From: JAYVYM01 sp046593925 | Lineage (GTDB): Bacteria > Actinomycetota > Actinomycetes > Mycobacteriales > SCTD01 | NCBI GenBank assembly: GCA_046593925.1 | Contig: JBKJQN010000090.1 | Span: forward strand, 1-31,521 | Direction: 5' to 3' | DNA: 31,521 bases | Shown here: piece after piece, positions 14,765 to 23,077 of the stretch | How positions within the stretch are numbered: position 1 is the first letter of the stretch | How the letters are laid out: each line of letters starts with the position of its first letter | Program-made: the position numbers and the translations under genes | The notes under the pieces: model-generated | Database searches by the model: none | Seen by the model: the letters and a program-made list of their open reading frames with translations, nothing else | Told to the model about the DNA's origin: nothing

Positions 14765-15580
14765 GTGTCGGTCGCCGACAGCTTCGTCAGCGCCGTCACC
14801 GACGGGCCGCTGCTGGTCGCGATGCCGGTCGCCGCCGTCGCCGGGCTGGTCTCGTTCCTGTCGCCGTGCGTGCTGCCGCTGGTGCCTGGCTACCTGTCCT
14901 ACGTCACCGGCCTGAGCGCCGCCGACCTCGGCGACGTCCGTCCCCACGCCGTGCCGCAGTCAGAGGGCGACCTGCTGGTGCGCGCCGCGACGCCGGTGAA
15001 GGTGCGCGGCCGGGTGGTGGCCGGCAGCGTGCTGTTCGTCCTGGGGTTCTCCGCCGTCTTCGTCAGCGGCGGCGCCCTGTTCGGCGGGCTCGGGGCCCAG
15101 CTGCTCGTGCACAAGGCGGTCGTCGACCGGGTGCTCGGCGTCCTCACCGTGGTGATGGGGCTGACCTTCCTCGGTCTGCTGCCCGGCCTGCAGCGCGAGG
15201 TGCGCGTGCACCGGCTGCCGGTCGCCGGCCTGGCCGGCGCTCCGCTGCTCGGCGTGCTGTTCGGGGTCGGCTGGACGCCCTGCCTCGGCCCGACGCTCGG
15301 GGCGGTGCAGGCGCTCGCGTACACCCAGGCCAGCGCCGGCCGCGGCGCGCTGCTCACGACGGCGTACTGCGCCGGGCTGGGCGTGCCATTCGTGCTGACC
15401 GGGCTGGCCTTTCGCCGGGCCCTCGGCGCGTTCGACGTGGTGAAGCGGCACTACGCCCTCGTCATGCGGGTCGGCGGCGGCCTGCTCGTGCTGGTCGGGC
15501 TGATGCTCGTCAGCGGCCAGTGGGAAGCCGTGATGGTCCACCTGCGCGGCGTGGTCTCCGGCGCGACCGCGGCGGTCTGA
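14765..15580 (+). CDS. ccdA: Cytochrome c biogenesis protein CcdA (DsbD-type transmembrane thiol transporter)
   Basis: Membrane protein that carries reducing equivalents from cytoplasmic thioredoxin to the extracytoplasmic thioredoxin-like partner. The 271-residue protein has six hydrophobic segments. The two redox cysteines are in S-P-C-V-L-P-L-V-P-G-Y (Cys35) and G-W-T-P-C-L-G-P (Cys173), as the family requires. A cytoplasmic or external loop of about 30 residues after the first helix (residues 50-80) is charged. The GTG start at 14765 lies one base after the preceding stop; the ATG of resB overlaps its stop by one base (TGATG). Confidence 0.95.
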   Translation: MSVADSFVSAVTDGPLLVAMPVAAVAGLVSFLSPCVLPLVPGYLSYVTGLSAADLGDVRPHAVPQSEGDLLVRAATPVKVRGRVVAGSVLFVLGFSAVFVSGGALFGGLGAQLLVHKAVVDRVLGVLTVVMGLTFLGLLPGLQREVRVHRLPVAGLAGAPLLGVLFGVGWTPCLGPTLGAVQALAYTQASAGRGALLTTAYCAGLGVPFVLTGLAFRRALGAFDVVKRHYALVMRVGGGLLVLVGLMLVSGQWEAVMVHLRGVVSGATAAV

Positions 15581-17286
15581 TGACGTCGGCACAGGACACC
15601 CGGACCAGCGACGAACGGACCACCGCCGAGCAGTCGATCGAGGACACCGCCACCAGGCTGTCGACTGCCCCTCGGCCGGCGGCCCCGCCACGGCGCGGCG
15701 CGAAGGCGCACCCGCTGCGCCAGGCGTGGCGGCAGCTGACCAGCATGCGTACGGCGCTGCTGCTGCTGTTCCTGCTCGCGCTCGCCTCGGTGCCGGGCGG
15801 GTTCGTCCCGCAGCGTTCGCTCAACCCGGTCGAGGTCAAGCGGTACTTCGTCGACCACAAGACGCTCGCGCCGATCCTGGACAAGCTGTCGCTGTTCGAC
15901 GTCTTCGCCTCCCCGTGGTTCGCCGCGATCTACCTGCTGCTGTTCGTCAGCCTGGTGGGTTGCCTCGGCCCGCGGATCCGGCTGCACGCTCGGGCGCTGC
16001 GCTCCAAGCCGCCCGCGGTGCCCGCCGCGCTCCGCCGGCTGCCGGCGAGCGACCGCTGGGAGACCGACCTGTCCCCCGACCAGGCGCTCGCGGCGGCGGG
16101 CTCGAGTCTGAAGCGGTGGCGGACGGTGCAGCGGCCCGGCGGCGGGCTCTCGGCCGAGAAGGGCTACCTGCGCGAGACCGGAAACCTGCTGTTCCACGTC
16201 AGCCTCGTCGCACTGCTCGTCGGCATCGCCCTCGGCGGGATGTTCGGCTTCAAGGGCACGGTGCTGGTCAAGGAGGGCGACGGCTTTGCCAATACCATCA
16301 TCTCGTATGACGACATCCACCCGGGCCGGCGGTTCACCCCCGACCGGCTGGTGCCCTTCGACCTGACGCTGGCCGATTTCCGCGCGACGTACGGCGAGGA
16401 CGGCAAGGCGCTGACCTTCGACGCGCTGGTCGACTGGTCGCCGCGGCCGGGGGCGCCCCGCAGCAGGTACGACATGCAGGTCAACCATCCGCTGCACGTC
16501 GGCGGCGCGAAGGTCTACCTGATCGGGCACGGGTACGCGCCGCGGGTGACCGTGCGCGACGCGGCCGGCAACGCGCTCCCGCAGACCGTGCCGTGCCTGC
16601 CGCAGGACGCCCGCTTCGTCAGCAGCTGCACGATCAAGGTGCCGAACGCGCTCAATGCCGACGGGACGAAGGGCCAGCTGGGCTTCGACGGCGTGTTCAC
16701 CCCGACCACGTCTCAGGACCCGGTGACCGGCCAGGTCAGCTCGGTCTTCCCGGCCGCCGACAACCCGGCGCTGACCCTGGTGGGCTACCGGGGTGACCTC
16801 GGCCTCGACTCCGGCGCCAGCCAGTCGGTCTACTCCCTGGACCTGACCGCGATGACGAAGATCCCCGGGCAGCCGGAGGGCCTGCGCCCCGGCCAGACCT
16901 GGCAGCTGCCCGGCGGCGGGAGCCTGACCTACGACAGCACCGCGGAGTGGGCGACCTTCCAGGTCACCCAGGACCCCGGCAAGGGCCTGGCGCTGCTGGC
17001 CGCCTCCGGGATGGTGCTCGGCCTGCTGCTGTCGCTGTTCGTCCGCCGCCGCCGGGTATGGGTCCGGGTGCGTCCCGCAGACGACCGCCCCGCAGACGAC
17101 CGCTCCGGAGATGGCGCAGCCCCCGTAGGCGCCGGGCCCACCTCCGGCCGTACCGTGGTCGAGGTCGGCGGGCTTGCCCGCACCGACCCGGAGGCCTTCG
17201 CCGCCGAGTTCGCCGAGCTGACCGATCGGCTCCGGGCGGCGGCCCCGCCCGTCGTCCCAGTTCTTTCGACCGCAGTACGGGAGTGA
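15580..17286 (+). CDS. resB: Cytochrome c biogenesis protein ResB (Ccs1)
   Basis: Membrane subunit of the system II haem-export and ligation complex, working with CcsB. The 568-residue protein has a charged N-terminal tail, membrane segments near 57-77, 111-129 and 202-222, a large extracytoplasmic domain of about 245 residues, and a fourth segment at about 469-488. The fourth segment is followed by R-R-R-R and an 80-residue cytoplasmic tail. The N-terminal topology and the W-x-x-L-T-S-M-R-T-A-L-x-L-L start of the first helix are typical of ResB. The cytoplasmic tail carries a duplicated P-A-D-D-R unit (15-bp tandem repeat near 17085-17104). ATG 15580 overlaps the ccdA stop. Confidence 0.94.
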   Translation: MTSAQDTRTSDERTTAEQSIEDTATRLSTAPRPAAPPRRGAKAHPLRQAWRQLTSMRTALLLLFLLALASVPGGFVPQRSLNPVEVKRYFVDHKTLAPILDKLSLFDVFASPWFAAIYLLLFVSLVGCLGPRIRLHARALRSKPPAVPAALRRLPASDRWETDLSPDQALAAAGSSLKRWRTVQRPGGGLSAEKGYLRETGNLLFHVSLVALLVGIALGGMFGFKGTVLVKEGDGFANTIISYDDIHPGRRFTPDRLVPFDLTLADFRATYGEDGKALTFDALVDWSPRPGAPRSRYDMQVNHPLHVGGAKVYLIGHGYAPRVTVRDAAGNALPQTVPCLPQDARFVSSCTIKVPNALNADGTKGQLGFDGVFTPTTSQDPVTGQVSSVFPAADNPALTLVGYRGDLGLDSGASQSVYSLDLTAMTKIPGQPEGLRPGQTWQLPGGGSLTYDSTAEWATFQVTQDPGKGLALLAASGMVLGLLLSLFVRRRRVWVRVRPADDRPADDRSGDGAAPVGAGPTSGRTVVEVGGLARTDPEAFAAEFAELTDRLRAAAPPVVPVLSTAVRE

Positions 17287-17291
17287 CCCAG

Positions 17292-18260
17292 ATGGCTCAG
17301 CTCAGTGACGGCCTGCTGTTCGCGGCAGTGCTGATCTACGGCCTGGCGATGCTCGCCTTCGCGGGGGCAGCGGCGTCCAGCCGGGCCCGCAGCGTGGTCG
17401 GGTCCACCCTGGTCGCCGCGCCCGCCCGGGTCCTCGTCGGCGCCGGCGGTCCGCCGCTCGCCGACCCGCCTGCGGCAACGCCTACCCGCTCCGCCCGGGC
17501 CGGCCGGGCGGGCCGGATCGCGGTCGCACTCACGACGGTCGGCTGGGCGGTGCACGTCGGCTCGGTGGTCACCCGCGGCTTTGCCGCGCACCGGGTGCCC
17601 TGGGGCAACATGTACGAGTTCAGCTCGTGCGCGGCGCTGGTCGCGGTGACCGCGTTCCTGGTGCTGCTGCGGCGCGGCCGGGTCGACACGACCATCGGCG
17701 CGTTCGTCATGGTGCCGGTGACGCTCTACCTCGGCCTGGCCGGCACCGTCCTCTACACGGCGGCCGGTCCGCTGGTGCCGGCCCTCAACTCGTACTGGAT
17801 CAAGATCCACGTAGCCGCGGCCGTCACCGCCAGTGGCGCGTTCCTGCTGTCCGGCGTGATCGCGCTGCTGTACCTGCTGCGGGCCCGCCACGACGGGGCG
17901 GTGACCGCTGGGCGCAGTCCGAAGTTCCCGCTGTCCTTGGGGCGCTCGCTGCCGCCGGCCCCGTCCCTGGACCGGGCTGCGTACGCCGTCATCGCGTTCG
18001 CCTTCCCGGTCTGGACGTTCGCGATCATTGCCGGCGCGATCTGGGCCGAGGCGGCCTGGGGTCGCTACTGGGGCTGGGATCCCAAGGAGACCTGGTCGTT
18101 CATCACCTGGGTGCTGTACGCCGGCTACCTGCACTCGCGGGCGACCGCCGGCTGGAAGGGCCGCAAGGCCGCCTGGGTGGCCGTGGCTGCCGCGACCGCC
18201 CTGATCGTCGACTACTACGTGGTCAACATCTTCGTCGTCGGGTTGCACTCCTACGCATGA
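17292..18260 (+). CDS. ccsB: c-type cytochrome biogenesis protein CcsB (CcsA/ResC-type haem handling protein)
   Basis: Polytopic membrane protein that transports or presents haem for covalent attachment to apocytochrome c. The 322-residue protein has the tryptophan-rich WWD motif W-A-E-A-A-W-G-R-Y-W-G-W-D-P-K-E-T-W at 251-268, W-G-N-M-Y-E-F at 104-110, and conserved histidines at 88, 173, 281 and 319 in or near membrane segments that can ligate haem. About eight hydrophobic segments are visible. ATG 17292 follows GGGAG (17279-17283) at 8-nt spacing; the GTG at 17283, overlapping the resB stop, would add three residues. It ends the tlpA/resA-ccdA-resB-ccsB operon. The 112 bp after it hold no clear terminator. 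Confidence 0.96.
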   Translation: MAQLSDGLLFAAVLIYGLAMLAFAGAAASSRARSVVGSTLVAAPARVLVGAGGPPLADPPAATPTRSARAGRAGRIAVALTTVGWAVHVGSVVTRGFAAHRVPWGNMYEFSSCAALVAVTAFLVLLRRGRVDTTIGAFVMVPVTLYLGLAGTVLYTAAGPLVPALNSYWIKIHVAAAVTASGAFLLSGVIALLYLLRARHDGAVTAGRSPKFPLSLGRSLPPAPSLDRAAYAVIAFAFPVWTFAIIAGAIWAEAAWGRYWGWDPKETWSFITWVLYAGYLHSRATAGWKGRKAAWVAVAAATALIVDYYVVNIFVVGLHSYA

Positions 18261-18372
18261 CACGCGCCGCCGGCACACCCCGCACGTGAGTCAGGTCCGA
18301 TCGGGGTCGCCCTGGCGGCACCTTCCGGACCTGGATCATGCAAGCTGTCGCGCTTTGGACGATCGCGAGCAC

Positions 18373-18633
18373 TCAGGACGTGACGTGCACCCGGCCGTCG
18401 GGCTGCGCCGGCACGACGGCGGCGGGGACCCCGGCGAGCAGGGCGCGCACCTCGGTCTCCCGGAAGCGCCGGTGGCCACCGGGCGTCCGGATGCTGCTGA
18501 TCCGACCCGCGGCCGCCCACCGGGTCACCGTCTTGGGGTCGACCCGGAACAGCTGAGCGACCTCGCCGGGCGTCAAGAGCCGGTCCCGTGCGGGCACTAC
18601 CGGCGTCGTGCGTCCGGTTGCGACGTCCTCCAT
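18373..18633 (-). CDS. bldC: BldC-like MerR-type DNA-binding protein
   Basis: An 86-residue DNA-binding protein consisting of one winged-helix domain: L-L-T-P-G-E-V-A-Q-L-F-R-V-D-P-K-T-V-T-R-W (about residues 19-39) followed by G-R-I-S-S-I-R-T-P-G-G-H-R-R-F-R and E-V-R-A-L-L-A-G. This is nearly identical to Streptomyces BldC in the helix-turn-helix and wing; BldC binds DNA direct repeats cooperatively and controls the timing of development. Here it has an extra N-terminal stretch of about ten residues and a short C-terminal tail. The ATG at 18633 has GAGGGG (complement of 18640-18645) at 6-nt spacing. Monocistronic and facing ccsB. Whether it controls neighbouring genes is unknown. Confidence 0.92.
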   Translation of the reverse strand: MEDVATGRTTPVVPARDRLLTPGEVAQLFRVDPKTVTRWAAAGRISSIRTPGGHRRFRETEVRALLAGVPAAVVPAQPDGRVHVTS

Positions 18634-18797
18634 AGCAATCCCCTCGTGACCTGCACCGGTGCGTTAGATGATCACGCCCGGCCACCATAGAGCGCCGCGG
18701 TCCGGTACGCGGCCAGTTCGCCAAGACGGCCGGCGGCATCACCCTGCACGCCGGACGTACGCTCGGGGCATGCCGCACCGCTCCCGCCGGGCCTGAC

Positions 18798-19061
18798 GTG
18801 GGGAAGGCCTTCGCCGTCTACTCCGGCCTGCGGTTGCTGGCGTTCGTGGGCACGTACGGGCTGCTGCTGATCGTCGGGCTACGCGGCCTGGTCGCCATCG
18901 CCGCGGCGGTGCTGGTGAGCAGCCTGGTCAGCCTGCTTGTGCTGCGTACGCCGCGCGCCGCCGTCGCGGCGGCCCTGGACTCCCGCCGCGGCAGCCGCGA
19001 GCAGGAGCAGGCGCGGCTACGCGGGATGCTCGACGACGGGCCACCCGAGGGAGGTCGCTAG
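18798..19061 (+). CDS. DUF4229 family small membrane protein
   Basis: An 87-residue protein with two hydrophobic segments (about 8-28 and 30-49) and a charged cytoplasmic C-terminal tail (R-R-G-S-R-E-Q-E-Q-A-R-L-R). The arrangement and the R-L-L-A-F-V-G-T-Y-G-L start match actinobacterial DUF4229 proteins. The start is GTG 18798; no strong Shine-Dalgarno is seen. The 164 bp between it and the bldC-like gene must hold both divergent promoters, but I can point to no convincing one. The stop TAG lies in a CTAG shared with the convergent methyltransferase gene, so the two ends overlap by 4 bp. Function unknown. Confidence 0.72.
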   Translation: MGKAFAVYSGLRLLAFVGTYGLLLIVGLRGLVAIAAAVLVSSLVSLLVLRTPRAAVAAALDSRRGSREQEQARLRGMLDDGPPEGGR

Positions 19062-20293
19062 AAAGCCGGGCGCAGCGGGAACCCCGAGACGCCGTCCGGC
19101 GCCTTGACGGCGAGCACCTGGTGCAGCTGGATCTCGCCGCGCTCGAAGCCCAGTGCCGACCCGGCCAGGTAGAGCGCCCAGACGCGGGCAGTGCCCAGGC
19201 CCACCTCGAGGACCGCCTCGTCCCAGTGCGCGTCGAGGTTGTCGCACCACGCCCGGCAGGTACGGGCGTAGTGCTCACGCAGGTTCTCGCCATGGCGGAC
19301 CTCCAGACCTGAGCGCTCGAGCTCACGGACGACCTCCGACACGCTCGGCAGCTCCCCGTCAGGGAAGACGTAGCGCGTGATGAAACCGCGCCGCGAGATC
19401 GGCGGGACGTCCACGCTGCGCCGGGTGATGCAGTGGTTCAACAGCCGGCCGCCGGGACGCAGCCGACCGGCCAGCGAGACCGCGTACGCCGGGATGTTGT
19501 GGATGCCGATGTGCTCGGTGAGCCCGATCGAGCTGATGGCGTCGAAGCCGTCCTCGGCGACGTCGCGGTAGTCGCTGTGTCGCACCTCGACCAGGTCCGA
19601 CAGGCCGTCGTCCGCCACCGCCTTCTGCGCCCACTCGGCCTGCTGCGCCGACAGGGTGACGCCGAGCGCGCTGACGCCGTGGTGCTTGGCGGCGTGCCGC
19701 ACCATGCCGCCCCAGCCGCAGCCGACATCGAGCAGGCGCTGGCCCGGCTGCAGGTCGAGCTTGCGGCAGACCAGGTCGAACTTCGCGGCCTGCGCGTCGT
19801 CCAGGGTCGTCAGATCGGAGTCATACACCGCGCAGGTGTAGGCCATCGAATGCCCGAGCACCCAGCCGTAGAAGCGGTTGCTGACGTCGTAGTGGTGGGC
19901 GATCGCCACAGCGTCCCGGCCGCGGCTGTGCGCGACCAGCCCGGCGACCAGGCGCTTGGCGCCGACCTCCTGGACCGGCGGTGTGACCGGCACCAGCGCT
20001 TCACGGCCGAGCGCGCGCAGCACGTGCAGCCGCTCCGGGACGGTGAGGTCCGCGGTCTTGCGGCGGTGCAGCACCCGCAACGCCTCGAGGTGGCTGGGGG
20101 CGTCCAGGTCGAGCTCGCCGGAGACGTAGGCCCTGGCGAAGCCCAGCTCGCCGGGCGCGCTGATCAGGTGGGCGAGGGCCCGCCGGCTGCGCACGTCCAT
20201 CCCGATCTCGCCACTGCCGCCGGTCGAGCCGTCGTACGCGGTGAAACGCACCCCGGGCACGATCGAGGCGAGGGCTCCTGCCACTGCCGTCAT
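19058..20293 (-). CDS. Cyclopropane-fatty-acid synthase family methyltransferase, TmsB/UfaA1-like
   Basis: SAM-dependent methyltransferase acting on the double bond of phospholipid-bound unsaturated fatty acids. The 411-residue protein shows H-H-Y-D-V-S-N at 133-139, S-M-A-Y-T-C-A-V-Y near 149-157, the SAM motif L-L-D-V-G-C-G-W-G-G at 187-196, and G-L-T-E-H-I-G-I-H in the catalytic centre. Its partner upstream in the same operon is an FAD oxidoreductase. This pairing is characteristic of 10-methyl (tuberculostearic) acid synthesis (TmsA/TmsB, BfaA/BfaB), in which the methyltransferase makes a 10-methylene product. ATG 20293 has GAGGGA at about 7 nt, overlapping the oxidoreductase stop. A plain cyclopropane synthase is the alternative; the partner argues against it. 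Confidence 0.85.
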   Translation of the reverse strand: MTAVAGALASIVPGVRFTAYDGSTGGSGEIGMDVRSRRALAHLISAPGELGFARAYVSGELDLDAPSHLEALRVLHRRKTADLTVPERLHVLRALGREALVPVTPPVQEVGAKRLVAGLVAHSRGRDAVAIAHHYDVSNRFYGWVLGHSMAYTCAVYDSDLTTLDDAQAAKFDLVCRKLDLQPGQRLLDVGCGWGGMVRHAAKHHGVSALGVTLSAQQAEWAQKAVADDGLSDLVEVRHSDYRDVAEDGFDAISSIGLTEHIGIHNIPAYAVSLAGRLRPGGRLLNHCITRRSVDVPPISRRGFITRYVFPDGELPSVSEVVRELERSGLEVRHGENLREHYARTCRAWCDNLDAHWDEAVLEVGLGTARVWALYLAGSALGFERGEIQLHQVLAVKAPDGVSGFPLRPAF

Positions 20294-20303
20294 GCGGGTT
20301 CCC

Positions 20304-21656
20304 TCACCGTCGTTCGACGCACTTGGCGTACAGGTCGAGCAGCCGGCCGGCCGGGTCGTAGGTCTTCTTCAGCACCTCGTACACCGCACCGCCGTACGTC
20401 GCCGCGAACTCCTCGCGGCTGTAGAAGCTGGTGGAGTACAGCGACTTGCGGCCGCCGAGGTCGGCAACGACTCGCTCGAGCAGCCGGTTGTGGATGCTCG
20501 GGTCCTCGCCGGGCTCGAGCGCGACACTGGACCAGAAGCCGACGTTGACGTAGAGCTCGTGCGGGTCGAAGGCGTAGAGGTCCCAGACGGCGTCGGGGTC
20601 GCGCTGCTGGAGCGGGCAGAACCACACCGGCTCGATCGGCACCTCGCGCGCGAAGACGTCCATGAACTCTGCGAGCCTGGCCGCCGGCACCTCGACGTCC
20701 TGCACGACCTCCTCGCGCTCGGGTCGGCCGCGACGGCGGTCCCAGCGGGTCTTCCAGCGGTGCCGCTGCTCAAAGGACACCAACTTCCAGTACGAGTCGG
20801 AGCGCAGGTAGCGCCGCGGGACCCAGCGCCGGATGCTGGGGTTCTGCACGCCGAAGACCCGCGAGCACCAGAACCAGTCGGTGTCCCAGCGCCACAGGTA
20901 GTCGCGGGCGCTCAGGTGGTCGACCGAACGCTGCTGGATCGAGCGGTAGTACACGCCCATCCCGGTGTAGTCGCTGACCCCTGCGTCAGCGGTGTCGACG
21001 TAGCGGCCCAGCGTCAGGTAGCACTCGTCAGGGGAGAACCACGTCCCGTCGACGAAGTCGTGCTCGCGCGCTGTGCACACCTGCGCCATCCGTGCGACCA
21101 GCGCGGGGACCGCGTCGAAGCGCTCGTGCCGCAGCTCGACGTACGCCTTGACCGGTTCGAGCTCGATGACCAGCCGCAGGGCGTAGCCGAGCGTGCCGTA
21201 GGAGTTGGGGAAGCCGAAGAACAGGTCGGCGTTCTCGGTGCGGCTGCAGGTCAGGATGCGCCCGTCGCCGGTCATCACCTCGATCTCGAGCACCGACTCG
21301 TGCGGGCTCCCGGCGCGAAAGCTGCTCGACTCGATGCCGAGGCCGGTGACCGCCCCGCCGAGGGTGATCGTCTTGAGCTGCGGGACGACCATCGGGGCCA
21401 GGCCGTGGGCGAGGGTGGCGTCGACGAGCTCTTCGTACGTCGTCATGCCGAGCACGTCGGCAGTGCGAGCGACGGGGTCGACGTCGAGCACCCCGGACAG
21501 GCCCGTCACGTCGAGCCGGCCGGAGACGCCGGTCCGCTGCCGGAACAGATTCGAGGTCTTCTTGCCCAGCCGCACCGGTGCGTCCGGGGGCAGGGCTGCC
21601 AGGTCGAGAAGCAGGCGGGCCCGCGTCTGCGAGTAGGTGCCCGGGTCAACCATCAC
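20304..21656 (-). CDS. FAD-binding oxidoreductase, TmsA/BfaA-like (DHCR24-related)
   Basis: A 450-residue flavoprotein of the FAD_binding_4 class. The FAD domain is seen in the first 160 residues: G-K-K-T-S-N-L-F near 31-38, V-P-Q-L-K-T-I-T-L-G-G-A-V-T-G-L-G-I-E-S at 91-110, then F-G-F-P-N-S-Y-G-T-L-G-Y-A. The C-terminal half is rich in W, Y and F, as in the 24-dehydrocholesterol-reductase relatives. It resembles the product of mycobacterial Rv0449c, and its operon partner is a CFA-type methyltransferase. Together they should make and then reduce a 10-methylene group to a 10-methyl branch. The start is GTG 21656 (AGGA 8 nt before) or ATG 21653. Ten bases separate it from the methyltransferase gene. 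Role inferred from family and pairing. Confidence 0.82.
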   Translation of the reverse strand: MMVDPGTYSQTRARLLLDLAALPPDAPVRLGKKTSNLFRQRTGVSGRLDVTGLSGVLDVDPVARTADVLGMTTYEELVDATLAHGLAPMVVPQLKTITLGGAVTGLGIESSSFRAGSPHESVLEIEVMTGDGRILTCSRTENADLFFGFPNSYGTLGYALRLVIELEPVKAYVELRHERFDAVPALVARMAQVCTAREHDFVDGTWFSPDECYLTLGRYVDTADAGVSDYTGMGVYYRSIQQRSVDHLSARDYLWRWDTDWFWCSRVFGVQNPSIRRWVPRRYLRSDSYWKLVSFEQRHRWKTRWDRRRGRPEREEVVQDVEVPAARLAEFMDVFAREVPIEPVWFCPLQQRDPDAVWDLYAFDPHELYVNVGFWSSVALEPGEDPSIHNRLLERVVADLGGRKSLYSTSFYSREEFAATYGGAVYEVLKKTYDPAGRLLDLYAKCVERR

Positions 21657-21822
21657 GTGGTCATTCCTACCCTCCGCCGGTGTACAGAGCCAGCACCCGC
21701 CCGGATCGAACAGATGACCGGGACAGCTGTCGGCAGGACAAGCTGGACATGCACTCCGACGTACGCAGAGCCTGCCCGGTCACGTCCGGGCCGTCCGGCA
21801 TGCCCGAGCGCGCAGCGGTGCC

Positions 21823-21828
21823 TACCCT
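21823..21828 (+). promoter_or_regulatory. Candidate -10 element for menF
   Basis: TACCCT fits TANNNT and lies three bases before ATG 21832 and six before the in-frame GTG 21835. If transcription begins at the usual distance, the GTG would be the 5' end of a leaderless message, and ATG 21832 would not be in the transcript. The 175 bp between the divergent oxidoreductase and menF show no clear -35 and no other recognisable feature. Confidence 0.4.
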
Positions 21829-21831
21829 GGC

Positions 21832-23073
21832 ATGGTGATCCCCGCGCCCACCGTCGACGTGCTGCACGTCGCGACCGTGCCGGTGCCCGACCCGACGGAC
21901 CTGCTGGCGTTGCTCCCCGAGCACGGCGCGCTGGCCTGGGTGCAGGAGGGTGCCGGGATCGTCGGCTGGGGGGAGGCCGCCCGGGTCGAGCTGACCGGTC
22001 CCGACCGGTTCGCCGCCGCCCAGCGCTGGTGGCGCTCGGTGGTGGCCGGCGCCGACGTCACCGACGAGGTGGGCGTCCCGGGCACCGGGCTGGTCGCCTT
22101 CGGGTCCTTCGCGTTCGACCCGAACACCGGCTCCTCGGTGCTCGTGGTCCCCGAGGTCGTCGTCGGTCGGCGCGCGGGCACGGCCTGGGTGACGACGGTC
22201 GGTACGGCCGCGGCGCGGCTGCCGGTGCGGCGGGCGCCGCGCCCGCCCGGTGTGGTGCGGTTCGCCGACGGTGCCCGTACGAGCCCGGAGTGGGTGCGCG
22301 TCGTCGCCGACGCGGTGCAGCGGATCGAGGCCGGTGAGGTGAGCAAGGTCGTACTCGCCCGCGACCTGGAGGCCCGCACCGAGGACACCGTCGACGTGCG
22401 CTGGCCGCTGCGACGGCTGGCCCACGGCTACCCGGCCTGCTGGACCTTCGCCGTCGACGGCCTGCTCGGGGCGACCCCGGAGATGCTCGTGCGGCTCGTC
22501 GACGGCGTCGCGACCTCCCGGGTCCTTGCCGGCACCCTGCGCCGCAGCGGCGACGCCGCGATGGACGTCCGCAAGGGCACCGCGCTGGCCCGGTCGATCA
22601 AGGACGTCGAGGAGCACGGCTACGGCGTGCGCTCGGTGGCCGATGCCCTTGCGCTGCACTGCTCGTCGGTGGACGTACCGGTCGACCCGTTCGTGCTGGA
22701 GCTGCCCAACGTCATGCACCTGGCCACCGACGTCACCGGCATCGTCGTGGACGGCGCGACCTCGCTGGAGCTGGTCGCCTCGCTGCACCCGACAGCCGCC
22801 GTCTGCGGGACGCCCACCGAGGTGGCGATGGAGCTGATCCGCGAGGTCGAGGGGCTCGACCGCGGCCGGTACGCAGGGCCGGTCGGCTGGCTCGATGCCG
22901 CCGGGGACGGCGAATGGGGCATCGCGTTGCGCTGCGCGCAGGTCGACCCCGACGACCCGCGCCGGCTCCGCCTGTTCGCCGGCTGCGGGATCGTGGAGGG
23001 GTCCAAACCCGAGGACGAGCTGGCCGAGAGCAACGCCAAGCTGGTGCCGATGCGCGACGCCCTCGGCTCCTGA
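21832..23073 (+). CDS. menF: Isochorismate synthase
   Basis: Chorismate-binding enzyme converting chorismate to isochorismate, the first step toward menaquinone and the substrate supply for MenD. The 413-residue protein has the family signatures I-E-A-G-E-V-S-K-V-V-L-A-R-D near 164-177, L-L-G-A-T-P-E-M-L-V-R near 212, the magnesium-binding L-H-P-T-A-A-V-C-G-T-P-T near 320, and the C-terminal R-L-F-A-G-C-G-I-V-E-G-S-K-P-E-D-E-L. The N-terminal 140 residues are the usual less conserved part. It faces the menC-menD-ppgK-phosphatase cluster with a 4-bp gap between stop codons. An isochorismate synthase for siderophore (EntC) is the alternative; the men context supports MenF. Start ATG 21832 or leaderless GTG 21835. 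Confidence 0.92.
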   Translation: MVIPAPTVDVLHVATVPVPDPTDLLALLPEHGALAWVQEGAGIVGWGEAARVELTGPDRFAAAQRWWRSVVAGADVTDEVGVPGTGLVAFGSFAFDPNTGSSVLVVPEVVVGRRAGTAWVTTVGTAAARLPVRRAPRPPGVVRFADGARTSPEWVRVVADAVQRIEAGEVSKVVLARDLEARTEDTVDVRWPLRRLAHGYPACWTFAVDGLLGATPEMLVRLVDGVATSRVLAGTLRRSGDAAMDVRKGTALARSIKDVEEHGYGVRSVADALALHCSSVDVPVDPFVLELPNVMHLATDVTGIVVDGATSLELVASLHPTAAVCGTPTEVAMELIREVEGLDRGRYAGPVGWLDAAGDGEWGIALRCAQVDPDDPRRLRLFAGCGIVEGSKPEDELAESNAKLVPMRDALGS

Positions 23074-23077
23074 CGGT

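Noticed and set aside
18261..18372. Terminator between ccsB and the bldC-like gene
   Set aside because: Short inverted repeats such as GGTCCG/CGGACC are present, but none forms a compact hairpin followed by a T-run; not strong enough to annotate.
18634..18797. Promoter for the bldC-like gene (TATGGT on the minus strand, complement of 18684-18689)
   Set aside because: A TANNNT match exists, but no -35 is seen at a suitable distance and the site is not supported by any other signal.
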